Assembly (NCBI RefSeq): GCF_001317355.1
Contig: NZ_LKET01000030.1
Coordinates: forward strand, 32,027-96,026
From: Oxobacter pfennigii
GTDB taxonomy: Bacteria; Bacillota; Clostridia; Clostridiales; Oxobacteraceae
Direction of reading: 5' to 3'
Length of the DNA stretch: 64,000 bases
In this document: piece after piece, positions 8,901-17,433 of the stretch
Layout: every line of letters starts with the position of its first letter
Numbering within the stretch: the stretch's first letter is position 1
The notes under the pieces: generated by a model
Told to the model about the DNA's origin: nothing
The model's input: only the letters and a program-made list of their open reading frames with translations
The model's database searches: none
Translations under genes and position numbers: made by a program

Positions 8901-11185
8901 GTTCTGTACCGGTGAAAAAGGAAATCGACAAAAATATACTCACCATAACTCCTTTGGAAGATCTTGAGTATAGTAAAGGCTATACTGTGGAACTCCCGCA
9001 GGATGCAGTAAAGGATGATGGCGGCAGTATATTGAAGGATGATCTTAAATTTTCTTTTACAACTGTAAGGCCTAAAAATGCTGAAAATCCTCCTCTTCTT
9101 GTAAGGGGCACCTACCCGGAGGATGGTATGGAGATTACCGGGGCAGATGATGCTATAACCGTTAATTTCAATATGGAGATAGCAGGCGGCACAAACTACA
9201 GTTCCATTAATGTGAGGGATTCCGGAGGAAACACGGTGCCTTCTTCAGTTAGTTTTAAGAACAGCAGGCTGACAATAAAGCCTGATACTATCTTGAATGC
9301 TGGAGAGACATACACAGTTACACTGCCTGCAGGAAGTGTCAAGGATAGCTACAAGGGTATGGTTCTTGAAGAAGACAATTCATTTGAATTTTCGGTGAAG
9401 GCTGTGCCGGAAGGAAAAATCAGCCGGTATGCAGGTAATAACAGGTATGAGACATCCATAAAGATATCTCAGGCCGGCTGGACATCTTCACAGAATGTTG
9501 TATTGGCCACAGGAGAGGATTTCCCTGATGCCCTGTCCGCAGCGCCGCTGGCTGAAAAATTGGATGCCCCTATACTTCTCACGGATAAAACTGCATTACG
9601 AAGCAGCCTTGGAGAGGAACTTGAAAGGCTGGGCGCAAGGAATATATTTATAATAGGCGGAGAAGGCGCAGTATCAAAAAGTGTTAAAGATGAATTGGAG
9701 AGAAAAGGTATGTCGGTTATCCGTCTTTCAGGAAACGACAGGTATGATACATCCCTAAAAGTTGCAGACTATATGAACACAAATTTTGGCATAAGCAGAG
9801 AGATTGTTGTTGCAACAGGCAATGACTTCCCTGATGCCCTTTCAATAGCCCCTGTTGCGGCAAAAAAGGGTATGCCTATAATATTGACACCAAGATCAGA
9901 ACTTCCAGAAAATATAAAGGAGTATATAGATATCAATGGTATAACTAAAGCATTTGTAGTAGGCGGAACAGGTGTCATCAGTGATGCGGTAGCAAATAAA
10001 CTTCCTGATGGAGAGAGAATAAATGGAAACGACAGGTATGAGACCAATATAGCGGTGCTGGAAAGATTTAAAGATGATCTGGATTTTGGCTCCATATATG
10101 TGTCAACAGGAAACGATTTTCCTGATGCCCTTGCAGGCTCAGTACTTGCCACTAAGACTTTGTCGCCTATAGTGCTTACAGGCAAACAGCTTGAGCAGAA
10201 GACAAAGGATTTCATAGAGGATAATATGCCTCAGTTAAAGGAGGTAAAGGCACTGGGTGGTGAAGGAGTTGTCCCATCTTCCGCGCTGCTGCCAATTGCA
10301 CCTGTATCGGATAATATAGGGGGAGAAACAGGGGATATGGCTGTATACGGCACTGAGGCGGTGTTCTCAGGCGGCTTTATATATTATAATGATAATGTAG
10401 AAAATGGCTTCCTTTATAAAATTAAGGATGATTTAACAGGCCGAGTTAAGCTGAGTAATGATTCTCCCCGTTATATAAATGTAATGGAAGGCTGGATATA
10501 CTATGTAAATCAGTCCGACGATGATAAACTATACAAAATTAAAGCAGACGGCAATCAGAGAACAAAGCTTACGGACTACAGCGTATGGAATATACGCGTA
10601 TCAGGGGACTGGATTTACTATGTGCGCGACGATTCCCCAAACATGCAGTCTCCAAGGCTTTACAGGATAAAGACTGACGGCGCCGGGAATACAAAGGTAA
10701 GCGATGATTGGATAATGGGATTTGCCATTTCCGAGGGCTTCATATACTATTCGGGAAGCAGTGACTATGACAGGACATATAGAATGAAGCTTGACGGTAC
10801 CGGTAAGCAATCAGTAATCAATAATAGTGTATACTCCCTGGATGTTGTGGGCGAGTGGATATTTTACTCCAGAGAAACAGATACCGGCGATACTGCTATA
10901 TATAAGTCTAAATCAGATGGTACAGGAGATGAGATATTGATTGCCCCAAGGGCATATAAAGCCGCAGTACTGGGAGACTTTGTATACTATTGCAACGGCC
11001 TGGATGGATATAAACTTTACAGAATCAGGACTGATGGCTCAGAAAATATCAGGCTTGATGATGACAACAGGTCATATGGATTTAACCTGGCCGGTGATTG
11101 GCTCTACTATATGAACAGTTCAAAGGGCAGCATATTCTACAACACAAAGACTGGTGAAGAGGTAATCAACAGGCCGATAGATTAG
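5957..11185 (+). CDS. Giant RCC1/Big_5/CWB2/DUF5050 surface protein
   Basis: A 1742-residue secreted protein. The start is TTG at 5957, eight bases after GAGGAGG. After a signal peptide (cleavage near VAA, residue 30) come: RCC1/ATS1-type propeller repeats (about 45-390; each has GxxHSxALKxDGTVWxWG and GQLGDGT), two Ig-like Big_5/SbsA domains (about 391-600), a second RCC1 block (about 601-938), two more Big_5 domains (about 940-1150), three CWB2 wall-binding repeats (about 1155-1450; RYAGNNRYETS, ATGEDFPDAL), and a C-terminal DUF5050/TolB-like propeller (about 1455-1742; repeated WIYYxN...YKIKxDG). Such arrays act as extracellular binding or adhesion platforms; no catalytic motif was seen. 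It follows the preceding CWB2 gene with a 21-base gap and ends at a strong terminator, so the two form an operon. Confidence 0.88.
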   Translation: MKNKRILSLIITAAILFSLLPGGAYYAVAADTTGAGHVMQVYQKVEMSGGYALALKTDGTVWFWGYEIRPDQGGWARSRPGKIEGLNEIVSISAGDSHAAALKEDGTVWSWGNNGSGQLGDGTRGDKATPVMAVGLDDVISISSGGMHTLALKKDGTVWAWGDNSKGQLGDGTQVNGRTPVKVAGLADVAAIYSGYAHSMAVKKDGTVWAFGDNSKGQLGDGTTEDRLLPVKINISGDVLALSLGREHSAALKKDRTVWAWGDNSKGQLGDGTNIQKSSPVMVKGLSNIKMLSSGWYHSMALKEDGSVWTWGANNSGQLGTGSMEDKNIPVKVQGLWDIRAVDAGYDTSLVIKTDSTVWSWGNNESGQLADGTIYNSKYSPIQANVDVDFPKIVSSSPNNEDKDIAVFKSITVKFSENVEPGISYNNITVKDYSGSVVEMNKELSKDILTITPRESLKNDAAYTVSIPEGAVIDKEENRLLEEYKFGFTTGNALSTAANIDEVSPGNNERHVVLDSKFTLKFNKSIIAGENFEGIGIKDEKNNNIEISKGISDNTIILTPKSPLVLNTRYTVTIPSGAVKYNEGGALTGDYVSSFTTLEPSDIVAVSAGKEHSLALRADGKLYVWGSNEYGQLGNGMIFSSIPHSFNTPFPVPDLTDVAAVSAGENHSLALKKDGTVYSWGFNMYGTGEIDPTYVDLYGSPYKVPGLQNIIAVSAGKDYSMALQNDGTVWTWYSNMYDDNGGSLPEKVPGLTDVTAIAAGNDRFLALKEDGTVWAWGNNLNEALGVKGNGEIPSKVIGLADVASIDTGEEYNVALKKDGTMYVWGKDAAYIASGARGIKDAAAVSAGYSHITVLKKDGTGWFWGESIMGNAQYAISEARKIDFPDGARAFSSGRYFDIAIGKDSSVWAFGVNRSGQLGDGTNNNTEYLVKALPSNIPFKINYIQPYNNSTYAQAFEPVIIAFNKNIIEGDNYGSIAIKDGTGSVPVKKEIDKNILTITPLEDLEYSKGYTVELPQDAVKDDGGSILKDDLKFSFTTVRPKNAENPPLLVRGTYPEDGMEITGADDAITVNFNMEIAGGTNYSSINVRDSGGNTVPSSVSFKNSRLTIKPDTILNAGETYTVTLPAGSVKDSYKGMVLEEDNSFEFSVKAVPEGKISRYAGNNRYETSIKISQAGWTSSQNVVLATGEDFPDALSAAPLAEKLDAPILLTDKTALRSSLGEELERLGARNIFIIGGEGAVSKSVKDELERKGMSVIRLSGNDRYDTSLKVADYMNTNFGISREIVVATGNDFPDALSIAPVAAKKGMPIILTPRSELPENIKEYIDINGITKAFVVGGTGVISDAVANKLPDGERINGNDRYETNIAVLERFKDDLDFGSIYVSTGNDFPDALAGSVLATKTLSPIVLTGKQLEQKTKDFIEDNMPQLKEVKALGGEGVVPSSALLPIAPVSDNIGGETGDMAVYGTEAVFSGGFIYYNDNVENGFLYKIKDDLTGRVKLSNDSPRYINVMEGWIYYVNQSDDDKLYKIKADGNQRTKLTDYSVWNIRVSGDWIYYVRDDSPNMQSPRLYRIKTDGAGNTKVSDDWIMGFAISEGFIYYSGSSDYDRTYRMKLDGTGKQSVINNSVYSLDVVGEWIFYSRETDTGDTAIYKSKSDGTGDEILIAPRAYKAAVLGDFVYYCNGLDGYKLYRIRTDGSENIRLDDDNRSYGFNLAGDWLYYMNSSKGSIFYNTKTGEEVINRPID

Positions 11186-11197
11186 TTATTAATTATA

Positions 11198-11238
11198 AAT
11201 GAGCCATAAAGTTTTAGTCGAGCTTTATGGCTCATTTA
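11198..11238 (+). terminator. Rho-independent terminator after surface operon
   Basis: AATGAGCCATAAAG pairs with CTTTATGGCTCATT around a short loop, 13 bases after the stop codon of the giant RCC1 protein, and is followed by a T-rich stretch. Confidence 0.8.
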
Positions 11239-11439
11239 TTACAGTATGAGATGTCCCTGAGGAGATCGACCAGGCTAAGTTGCATTGGTTTTCACTGCAG
11301 CCGATGCGATTTTATTTTTTAAAGGGTAGTAATAACGAGTATATGATATGTTTGATGTACAATAGTATTATTATACAGCTTGAAGTCTTATAGTTTATGC
11401 AAAAATTTGTATGAAGTCTATTTCCTATTCTTGTTAAGT

Positions 11440-11577
11440 ATGACAGCGTTATCGGAGGACAGCACCCTTGGTAAAATTACGCCGGAACGGTTCCAGAAGC
11501 TCCTCGACAATTACGAAAGGAGCAGAAGGAGCTGACGGTCAAACACGACGGCATGGCATTTAGATCAAAGATTTGGT
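11440..11577 (+). pseudogene. Large serine recombinase fragment, frameshifted
   Basis: From ATG 11440 the frame reads MTALSEDSTLGKITPERFQK then LLDNYERSRRS and stops at 11535; the next frame continues QKELTVKHDG from about 11518. LGKITPERFxKLxxxYExEQ is typical of the mid-region of large serine recombinases from integrative elements. It is broken by a frameshift and lacks the catalytic N-terminus. Confidence 0.65.
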
Positions 11578-11593
11578 AAAATGCTCTTGATAA

Positions 11594-11683
11594 TCTGCAT
11601 TTGATCCGGAGCAAGAAAAGAAAAACTTTAAGAAAGCATTACAGAATAGAAACCAAGCAGTGCAGAAGTTAAAAATACTTTAG
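11594..11683 (+). pseudogene. DUF4085-like C-terminal fragment
   Basis: About 45 bases starting CTGCATTTGATCCGGAGCAA are identical to bases 26153-26197 within the truncated DUF4085-like gene. The frame then continues to its own stop near 11683 ([16 protein letters not shown]), which looks like the natural C-terminus that the 26-kb copy lost. It lies directly upstream of the SEC-C gene and is a relic, not a gene. Confidence 0.6.
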
Positions 11684-11705
11684 GAGGGGAGGAATAAGAA
11701 TTAAT

Positions 11706-12833
11706 ATGACTGAAGAAAAGGCAAAGAAAATTTTTGAACAATATAACTGCAAATCAGACGTTGTCCGTTGCCCTAACGGGAAGGCAATGATCCGCAAGCT
11801 GCTTGATTCTTATGCAAGGGCGGCGGTGAACCTATATGGCATTATCAGCCGTCATGATTTTGTTGATATTTTCAATAAACAAAATGCCGAAGAGACGAAT
11901 GAAGAGGAGATTTATGTTCTCCTCCTGCCGCTTGTGTTAAAAGACGGCAGGTATGGTTTTTATAAGGAATACATCGTGCATTATTGGTTTTTCGATGACT
12001 TTGACCAAGCCGATTATTTATTGAAACACCAAGGGGACAAACCCCGCTATATACCCGAAAAAAACGAATTCCTTAAATATACAATTGAGGATTACGTTGA
12101 TAACGACCACTTATGGAATGTACGCAGTTTCATGTGGGACGTTTTCGGCTACAGCAAGGATACCTCTGAAGGCTATGAGGAAGTAAGAGATTATATAATA
12201 TATGGCGATGGGATAAAAGAATTGGGACCCATTCTGGACAGGCATGATCTTGTGTTCCGTGACGAAAAACAGTTACAGGAGTTTATAAACCGAATTATGC
12301 TTGCAAAAAATAACACGCGCATCTGGGAAAACAACGGATATACGCCATCGGAGCTTCGTGAGATTTTTAGCAAGGGCAATCAAAATATCATTAAGTTTCC
12401 AACATTGCAAAGACCTAAAATAGGACGTAACGACCCCTGCCCGTGCGGAAGCGGCAAGAAATACAAGAAGTGCTGCGCTATATTTGACGATGAAAAAACA
12501 TCACAGTTAAGTTCTGAAGAGTGCAGACTTTTTTATGAGACATGGTATGGCTTAATGGGCTTTGTCAATGATCGGAAGAATGTAATCAAAGCAAAAATTA
12601 AGCCGGAATACCCCAACGCTGTCAGTGATATGATGGTGTACAAAGTCAGAGAAGTACTGTGGGAAAATCCGGAACTTATAGACGAATATATCAATGTATC
12701 AGAACTTCCGCAAGAGAAAACCGATATTTTGAAGCTGTGGAAAACAAAGCATAAAAAAGGGATGTTTTTTATCTTGGAGTATCAGCCGGAATACGCTGTT
12801 GCAATCGCTCCTGACGCACAGGGCGAGAAATGA
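11706..12833 (+). CDS. SEC-C motif protein
   Basis: A 375-residue soluble protein. Residues about 238-258 carry a classic SEC-C zinc motif ([19 protein letters not shown], CxC...CC), the same metal-binding knuckle found at the C-terminus of SecA and in many stand-alone proteins. The N-terminal 235 residues are aromatic- and charge-rich with no recognised domain, and about 110 residues follow the motif. The start is ATG 11706 after AGGAGGGGAGG (spacing slightly long, 10-15 bases). It lies alone between mobile-element relics and has its own terminator. SEC-C proteins of this type are of unknown function; nucleic-acid or protein binding is only a guess. Confidence 0.75.
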   Translation: MTEEKAKKIFEQYNCKSDVVRCPNGKAMIRKLLDSYARAAVNLYGIISRHDFVDIFNKQNAEETNEEEIYVLLLPLVLKDGRYGFYKEYIVHYWFFDDFDQADYLLKHQGDKPRYIPEKNEFLKYTIEDYVDNDHLWNVRSFMWDVFGYSKDTSEGYEEVRDYIIYGDGIKELGPILDRHDLVFRDEKQLQEFINRIMLAKNNTRIWENNGYTPSELREIFSKGNQNIIKFPTLQRPKIGRNDPCPCGSGKKYKKCCAIFDDEKTSQLSSEECRLFYETWYGLMGFVNDRKNVIKAKIKPEYPNAVSDMMVYKVREVLWENPELIDEYINVSELPQEKTDILKLWKTKHKKGMFFILEYQPEYAVAIAPDAQGEK

Positions 12834-12886
12834 GGCACTGTGAAACTGAACTGCCACCTGTCAGGTAAAAAAAGAAAAGCTTTTTT

Positions 12887-12918
12887 CCGGACTCTGCGAA
12901 AGTAGGGTCCGGTTTTCT
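12887..12918 (+). terminator. Terminator after SEC-C gene
   Basis: CCGGAC...GTCCGG stem with a GCGAAAG-containing loop followed by TTTTCTT, about 50 bases after the stop codon. Confidence 0.7.
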
Positions 12919-13124
12919 TATGTATCGCTTTGAACGAACTGCCGGTATGTAAATGGAGGCATGGCACTTAACTTGGCGGTGAAAGCCGTGCTATGGGGTA
13001 CATATCAACCATTAGGGAAGCGCAAGCTAAAGTTCAAAAGATATGCGTATCCTTATGCAGCAGATTAGGCGAGTAAAAGAGGAAAGTTTGTCTTACCCTG
13101 GGAGGTCTTTATTCCTTTGAACTA

Positions 13125-13153
13125 TTGACAACCGGCGGAAGCGGTGCTATACT
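13125..13153 (+). promoter_or_regulatory. Sigma-A promoter for DUF1847 gene
   Basis: TTGACA (13125-13130) and TATACT (13148-13153) separated by exactly 17 bases, about 48 bases before the start codon of the next gene. Confidence 0.75.
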
Positions 13154-13200
13154 TCTGTAAATAAAGCATATATGAATGATATGAAATGGAGGAACGGGGT

Positions 13201-13887
13201 ATGCCTGAAGAAAAACAATGCCGCTCGTGTGCGGATTGCGGGTTAATCGGCTGTACAATGGGCGACAAACGATATCCCGAATTCTGCCTGACCGCGGGGC
13301 TGGACGAAAGAGAGCTTGCCGAAACAGTAGCTCTCTATATCAACAACCGCGTTAACAAGAAAATTGCGCTGGCGGCGGCAGAGGTGGAAGGTGGTTTTTA
13401 CGGCCGCTTGACGCGCGTTGAGGAGATAATGGAATTTGCCCGGCGCATCGGCGCAAAAAAGATTGGTATCGCAACGTGTGTGGGGCTCATGGCGGAAAGC
13501 CGGACCTTTGCTAAGATGTTACGGGCACATGGTTTTGAGGTGTATGGCGCGGCGTGTAAGGTTGGCGCGGTCAAGAAACCTGAGATTGGCATCGGTGAGG
13601 CGTACATCATGCGCGAAGGTGAGAGCATGTGTAATCCTATTATGCAGGCGAAGCTTTTGAACAAGGCCAAGACCGACCTGAATGTTGTAGTGGGGCTTTG
13701 TGTGGGGCACGACAGTTTGTTCTACAAATATTCCAAGGCAGCGACGACGACGCTTATTACCAAGGACCGTCTGACCTGCCACAACCCTGCCGCTCCGTTG
13801 TACTTGACGGATAGCTATTATAAAAAGCTCCTGCAGGGCGACTGGCCGCAGGAGACATCGAAAAAGCTCCCGGACAGGGAGCCATAA
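13201..13887 (+). CDS. DUF1847 cysteine-rich metal-binding protein
   Basis: A 228-residue protein with an N-terminal cysteine cluster (CRSCADCGLIGCTMGDKRYP) and further conserved cysteines in ATCVGLM, GAACKVG, SMCNPI, GLCVGHDS and RLTCHNP. This is the pattern of the DUF1847 (PF08901) family, thought to bind metal; its reaction is unknown. I chose ATG 13201 over ATG 13186 because GGAGG (13188-13192) lies eight bases before it. A good promoter lies upstream and no partner genes are adjacent, so it is probably monocistronic. Confidence 0.8.
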   Translation: MPEEKQCRSCADCGLIGCTMGDKRYPEFCLTAGLDERELAETVALYINNRVNKKIALAAAEVEGGFYGRLTRVEEIMEFARRIGAKKIGIATCVGLMAESRTFAKMLRAHGFEVYGAACKVGAVKKPEIGIGEAYIMREGESMCNPIMQAKLLNKAKTDLNVVVGLCVGHDSLFYKYSKAATTTLITKDRLTCHNPAAPLYLTDSYYKKLLQGDWPQETSKKLPDREP

Positions 13888-14012
13888 AAAGAAATAAAAA
13901 AGAATATGATAATTAAAGCTTACTGCATCTAAATTAAATTTCATTGAGCAAAGAAGGTCCAGGGTATTGATATTTAGTATATATAACTTCTATACAGTAT
14001 AAACTAAGTAAA

Positions 14013-14477
14013 TTATATTACCAGACCTTTCTTTTTAGCATCTGCGTCCATGCCTGAACCCATAGCTAAACCGATACACATTCCGATTGGCATACCTAAG
14101 CTTAAATTATCAAAAAGTGTCTGCCCAAACACCAAGCCGAAACACAATCCAAGAGCAATACCTATGCTTAAATAATGCCCTTCGGTAACCAGTTTATGTG
14201 CTTTTGTCAAGTGGGTAACAATATCATTTACCCTGCGTTGGTACTCTTTTTGGTCCTGCTTTTCTAAGAAATCGGATTTGGTGCTTAAATATTCAACGAA
14301 AATTGCCAGCTCTTCCATATGTTTTTCGCAGGTTTCACAGGTATTTGAAAATGAGTTCATCCTGACAGCAGCACGTTTCAAAAATTCGAGATTAAATTTT
14401 TTAACTTCCTTGTCTCCCAGTTGTTTTTTAAGTACCGTAAAATCATGAAGAAATTTATCGTATATATTTTGATTCAT
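14013..14477 (-). CDS. Glycine-zipper membrane protein, unknown
   Basis: A 154-residue protein. The N-terminal 105 residues are charged and probably helical, with a CETCEKH motif near residue 48. The C-terminus has a hydrophobic glycine-rich stretch (IGIALGLCFGLVFG and GMPIGMCIGLAMGSGM) typical of small glycine-zipper membrane proteins, then KKKGLVI. ATG 14477 is preceded by AGAGG seven bases away, so the longer upstream start is rejected. No operon partner is seen. Function unknown. Confidence 0.65.
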   Translation of the reverse strand: MNQNIYDKFLHDFTVLKKQLGDKEVKKFNLEFLKRAAVRMNSFSNTCETCEKHMEELAIFVEYLSTKSDFLEKQDQKEYQRRVNDIVTHLTKAHKLVTEGHYLSIGIALGLCFGLVFGQTLFDNLSLGMPIGMCIGLAMGSGMDADAKKKGLVI

Positions 14478-14675
14478 ATTAAAACCTCTTATTAACTGTA
14501 TACTTATTTTTAATAATATCATACCCGAAATGCTAAAAATATCTCAAAGGAAATTTTTGTATTTATATATAATTCCTCTTTTTGATACCCAATAAAGAAA
14601 CTCAAATCTCAAAATACTCCTTAGCATAAAACGCCATAAGAAAATAAAAAACAATAAAAAAATTGCATGCGTAAA

Positions 14676-14815
14676 AAGAATACCTTTGCTTATATGAAAA
14701 TATGAGTAAAGGTATTTTACTGAATAAATATAGCAAAATAGCAAAATTTGGAGGGAACGTTAATGCAGAATAAAATATTTATCAAAGCTCTTAACCAGTA
14801 ACACACGGAGGAAGA
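14676..14815 (+). repeat. Dispersed repeat R2, copy a: GAAA-loop hairpin leader
   Basis: This segment matches 23971-24104 over about 135 bases. It holds a 17-bp stem closed by a GAAA tetraloop (14679-14716, two G-U pairs), then GGAGGG and an ATG at 14763 opening a 12-codon peptide (MQNKIFIKALNQ). The second copy keeps the stem but its ATG is followed at once by a stop. It looks like the 5' leader of a lost gene or a small RNA-type mobile repeat. Confidence 0.7.
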
Positions 14816-15039
14816 TGATACAATAGTGCTGTTTATAGACCATGTTCTATTGCAAAAAGAAGCTGAAAATATAAATAGTTCATCTAATCAAATTTTGCAT
14901 ATTGTATATAGTCAACCGGTAACAATTGTTCAGCAATTTATGTTGACAACTGGGATTGAGAAATTTACAATTAACTCAACCGGTTAAAATTTAAAATTGC
15001 AGGTAGATTACAAATTCACGGCAGCTAATACAAAGAAAA

Positions 15040-15245
15040 GCTTAGTGAATTACCACCGCCTAAAGAGGTGGATGGTTCCACGACTTCGTAACCTCAGTCT
15101 CCCCAAGCGTGACTTCGGACAGTCCCTGTCCCAGATGCCGATGATGTCGGTTTCCTTTAGTGCTTTGGATATCTTACGCATGGAAGGAATGACCTACAGC
15201 TTGGTTATCGCATTTTCAGCCAATCGATTTCTCTATTCAAACTAA
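15040..15245 (-). mobile_element. IS200/IS605-type right-end relic (tentative)
   Basis: On the minus strand the segment ends with CCACCTCTTTAGGCGGTGG, a small hairpin like those at the right end and guide-RNA region of IS605-family tnpB elements, preceded by GAGGTTACGAAGTCGTGGAA. A 44-codon frame (RDCPKSRLGRLRLRSRG) overlaps it. No TnpA or TnpB catalytic part remains. The assignment rests on the terminal hairpin pattern. Confidence 0.4.
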
Positions 15246-15424
15246 TATATCCAGCAATCAATGAACTATAATAGTTGTATCATATCGATAATTAAGGTGT
15301 TTTATTCCTCCAGGAGCATCAATTCATCCCCCGGCCTATGCTCTCATTTAATGAGCAAGGAAGACTAAGAGACCGGAGACTTTTTGTGTATCAGGTTAAA
15401 ATTTTAAATTATAAGGAGGTTGCC

Positions 15425-16798
15425 ATGTCAATTAAAGAACTTCAACAGGAAAGGAATCAGTTATTCTCAGATATTTTCAATAATATCATACCTAAAAGAA
15501 TGCCTGTTTCCTTTTCTATTTCTCCGCGTATTATAGCAGAATATGCAAAATTAGACATCTTGGAAGTTCAATTCAACTACGGATTGCTTGATTCCGTAGC
15601 AGACGAAGTTTCACAGCTGATTTATTCCGACACCTGCCCGATTATGCCCGTTAGTCTTGCTTCAAGAATTGCAGGGGGATATCAGGCCATTGATTCACAG
15701 TCCTTCCAGATGGGCAGCAACGGATTCATGCAGCATCCGGAAGTAGTCGGTATGGAAGAAAGTGAATATCCGGAGTTAATAGCGGATCCCTATGCGTGCA
15801 TATTGGAAAAGGTACTGCCGAGACAGCACAAAGCGCTGAGTTTAGAGGATCCTATAAAAAGGTCCCTGAGTATAAGCGCTGTACAGGCGGAGAATAACAG
15901 GCAGTTAGGGAATACGGTTCCCATCATGAATAGACTTATTGAGAAATACGGTTACTATAAAGGAGCTCCTCCCGGCTCCGGAGGATTTACTGCCGCACCC
16001 TATGACTTTCTTTCCGATCAGCTTAGAAGTTTTTCCGGAATAAGCATGGATATCAGAAGGCGCAGAAGTGAAATCATCGAGGCTTGCGAAGCATTGTTAC
16101 CTCTTATGTACCAATTAGGCCTCCCAGCTAAACCTTCTCCCGAAGGCGCTGTAGGCATGCCTTTGCATATGCCGACCTTTATGCGGGAAAAGGATTTTGT
16201 CGAGGTTTGGTGGCCAACCTATCTGAAATTAGTACAGCAGTACGCAGCACGGGGAATCAGAACTTCGCCTTTCCTTGAAGATAACTGGATGAGATACCTT
16301 GATATTATACGGGAACTGCCTGCAGGAACCGTAATGATGTTTGAATACGGAGATCCGAAGCTGATAAAAGAAAAACTTGGTGACAAGTTCATCATAAAAG
16401 GTTTATTCCCCCTTGACCTTTTAAAAAGGGGAACAAAACAACAGGTACTCGATAAGGCAAAAGAGATTTGTGACATCATGCTGCCAGGCGGAGGCTACAT
16501 ATTCAGCTTTGACAAAGGCCCATTGATGTTAAGCGATATTAATCTTGAGAACTATCGGGCCCTTACCGAATTCCTAAGAGATTATGCTGTTTATGACAAT
16601 GCCGGCGAAAGCTACGGTAAAAAACTTAACAGTGAAAATTATGAAATAGATCCGAACTTCGGAAAATTCGAATCTAAATACCTTACTAACTGGAACGAAT
16701 ATAAAGCAAAATATCCTATGACTCCTGACAGTATGAAGGATCACCTTTATAAATATGACATGGATAGCTTGCGATTCTATCTGAATTTACTTGTCTAA
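15425..16798 (+). CDS. URO-D superfamily methyltransferase-like protein 1
   Basis: A 457-residue protein homologous along its full length to the protein at 51887-53269, with the TIM-barrel pattern of the uroporphyrinogen decarboxylase/MtaA superfamily (MPVSFSISPRIIAEYA near the start; LPAGTVMMFEYGDP; MLPGGGYIFSFD). Family members include corrinoid-dependent methyltransferases. In MtaA-type enzymes zinc is held by His-x-Cys plus a later Cys; here those places read FEY and GGG, so the zinc site seems absent. Start ATG 15425 has AAGGAGG seven bases upstream; an upstream in-frame extension is not used. It stands alone, 36 kb from its paralogue cluster. Substrate unknown; corrinoid protein and activase genes are not nearby. 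Confidence 0.78.
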   Translation: MSIKELQQERNQLFSDIFNNIIPKRMPVSFSISPRIIAEYAKLDILEVQFNYGLLDSVADEVSQLIYSDTCPIMPVSLASRIAGGYQAIDSQSFQMGSNGFMQHPEVVGMEESEYPELIADPYACILEKVLPRQHKALSLEDPIKRSLSISAVQAENNRQLGNTVPIMNRLIEKYGYYKGAPPGSGGFTAAPYDFLSDQLRSFSGISMDIRRRRSEIIEACEALLPLMYQLGLPAKPSPEGAVGMPLHMPTFMREKDFVEVWWPTYLKLVQQYAARGIRTSPFLEDNWMRYLDIIRELPAGTVMMFEYGDPKLIKEKLGDKFIIKGLFPLDLLKRGTKQQVLDKAKEICDIMLPGGGYIFSFDKGPLMLSDINLENYRALTEFLRDYAVYDNAGESYGKKLNSENYEIDPNFGKFESKYLTNWNEYKAKYPMTPDSMKDHLYKYDMDSLRFYLNLLV

Positions 16799-17433
16799 CT
16801 TATAATAAGAGCCGCCGGACTGATTTTCTTTTCACACGATACCTGCATATTTAACCAATGCCGAGTAACTGTCAAAGGCATTATGATGCCTGTTTCAGCA
16901 AGTATACCGGAAGAAGAATATCCTAATCTTAAGCACTAACTGAAACCTGCGCAGCATTTTGTTTGCCGGCTGCACGTTTTCTGACTCATCGGCCGGGGCA
17001 GAGCAGGAGGCGGCAACCTTTGAGATAAGCGCCTGCCCCTTCGTATGAATTTAAGCAAAAAAAGACTCATTAAAGAGGCACTGTGAAACCGCAGTGCCTT
17101 TTTAATGAGTCTAAAAATAAAAGCGTAAATTTTATAAAATAGTCTGAATTGATGCAATGTTTTTCAAATACATTGAGCTGTATTACAATACCAAGACGTT
17201 ATCATTTGCATTTTTGCACCACATCCAGGATCTGTCCTACCCCATTGATTTATTTGGTGGTTTAAATTCATATTCAGATAAAAGGATAGCTGTGAAAATA
17301 ATAGCGCCGCCGAGGATATTCGGAACCCGGAAAAAAATGAATTGGATTATGACATGATTGTTGCCCAATTAGATGATTTTTTTAATGAACTCAAAAAAAT
17401 ATTTTATAAATGAAAGTTATGGAGAGGGTTGAT
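16799..17433. other. Gene-free stretch with two hairpins
   Basis: No credible gene. A GC-rich hairpin (GGGGCAG...CTGCCCC, about 16994-17040) and a perfect long hairpin at 17064-17111 lie here. A 37-codon acidic fragment ending YDMIVAQLDDFFNELKKIFY runs from about 17290 to a stop at 17413 and may be the tail of a lost gene. Confidence 0.5.
17064..17111 (+). terminator. Strong hairpin, probable terminator
   Basis: GACTCATTAAAGAGGCACTG pairs with CAGTGCCTTTTTAATGAGTC around a GTGAAACCG loop. The stem is near perfect and carries a T run on its 3' arm, so it can end transcription in the + direction. Confidence 0.65.

Noticed and set aside
6069..10810. Several antisense frames inside the RCC1 gene
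   Set aside because: They are low-complexity mirror frames of the repeat-rich coding strand, with no ribosome site.
17157..17357. 66-codon frame before the EFR1 gene
   Set aside because: No ribosome site or recognisable motif; a different frame there looks more protein-like but is truncated.
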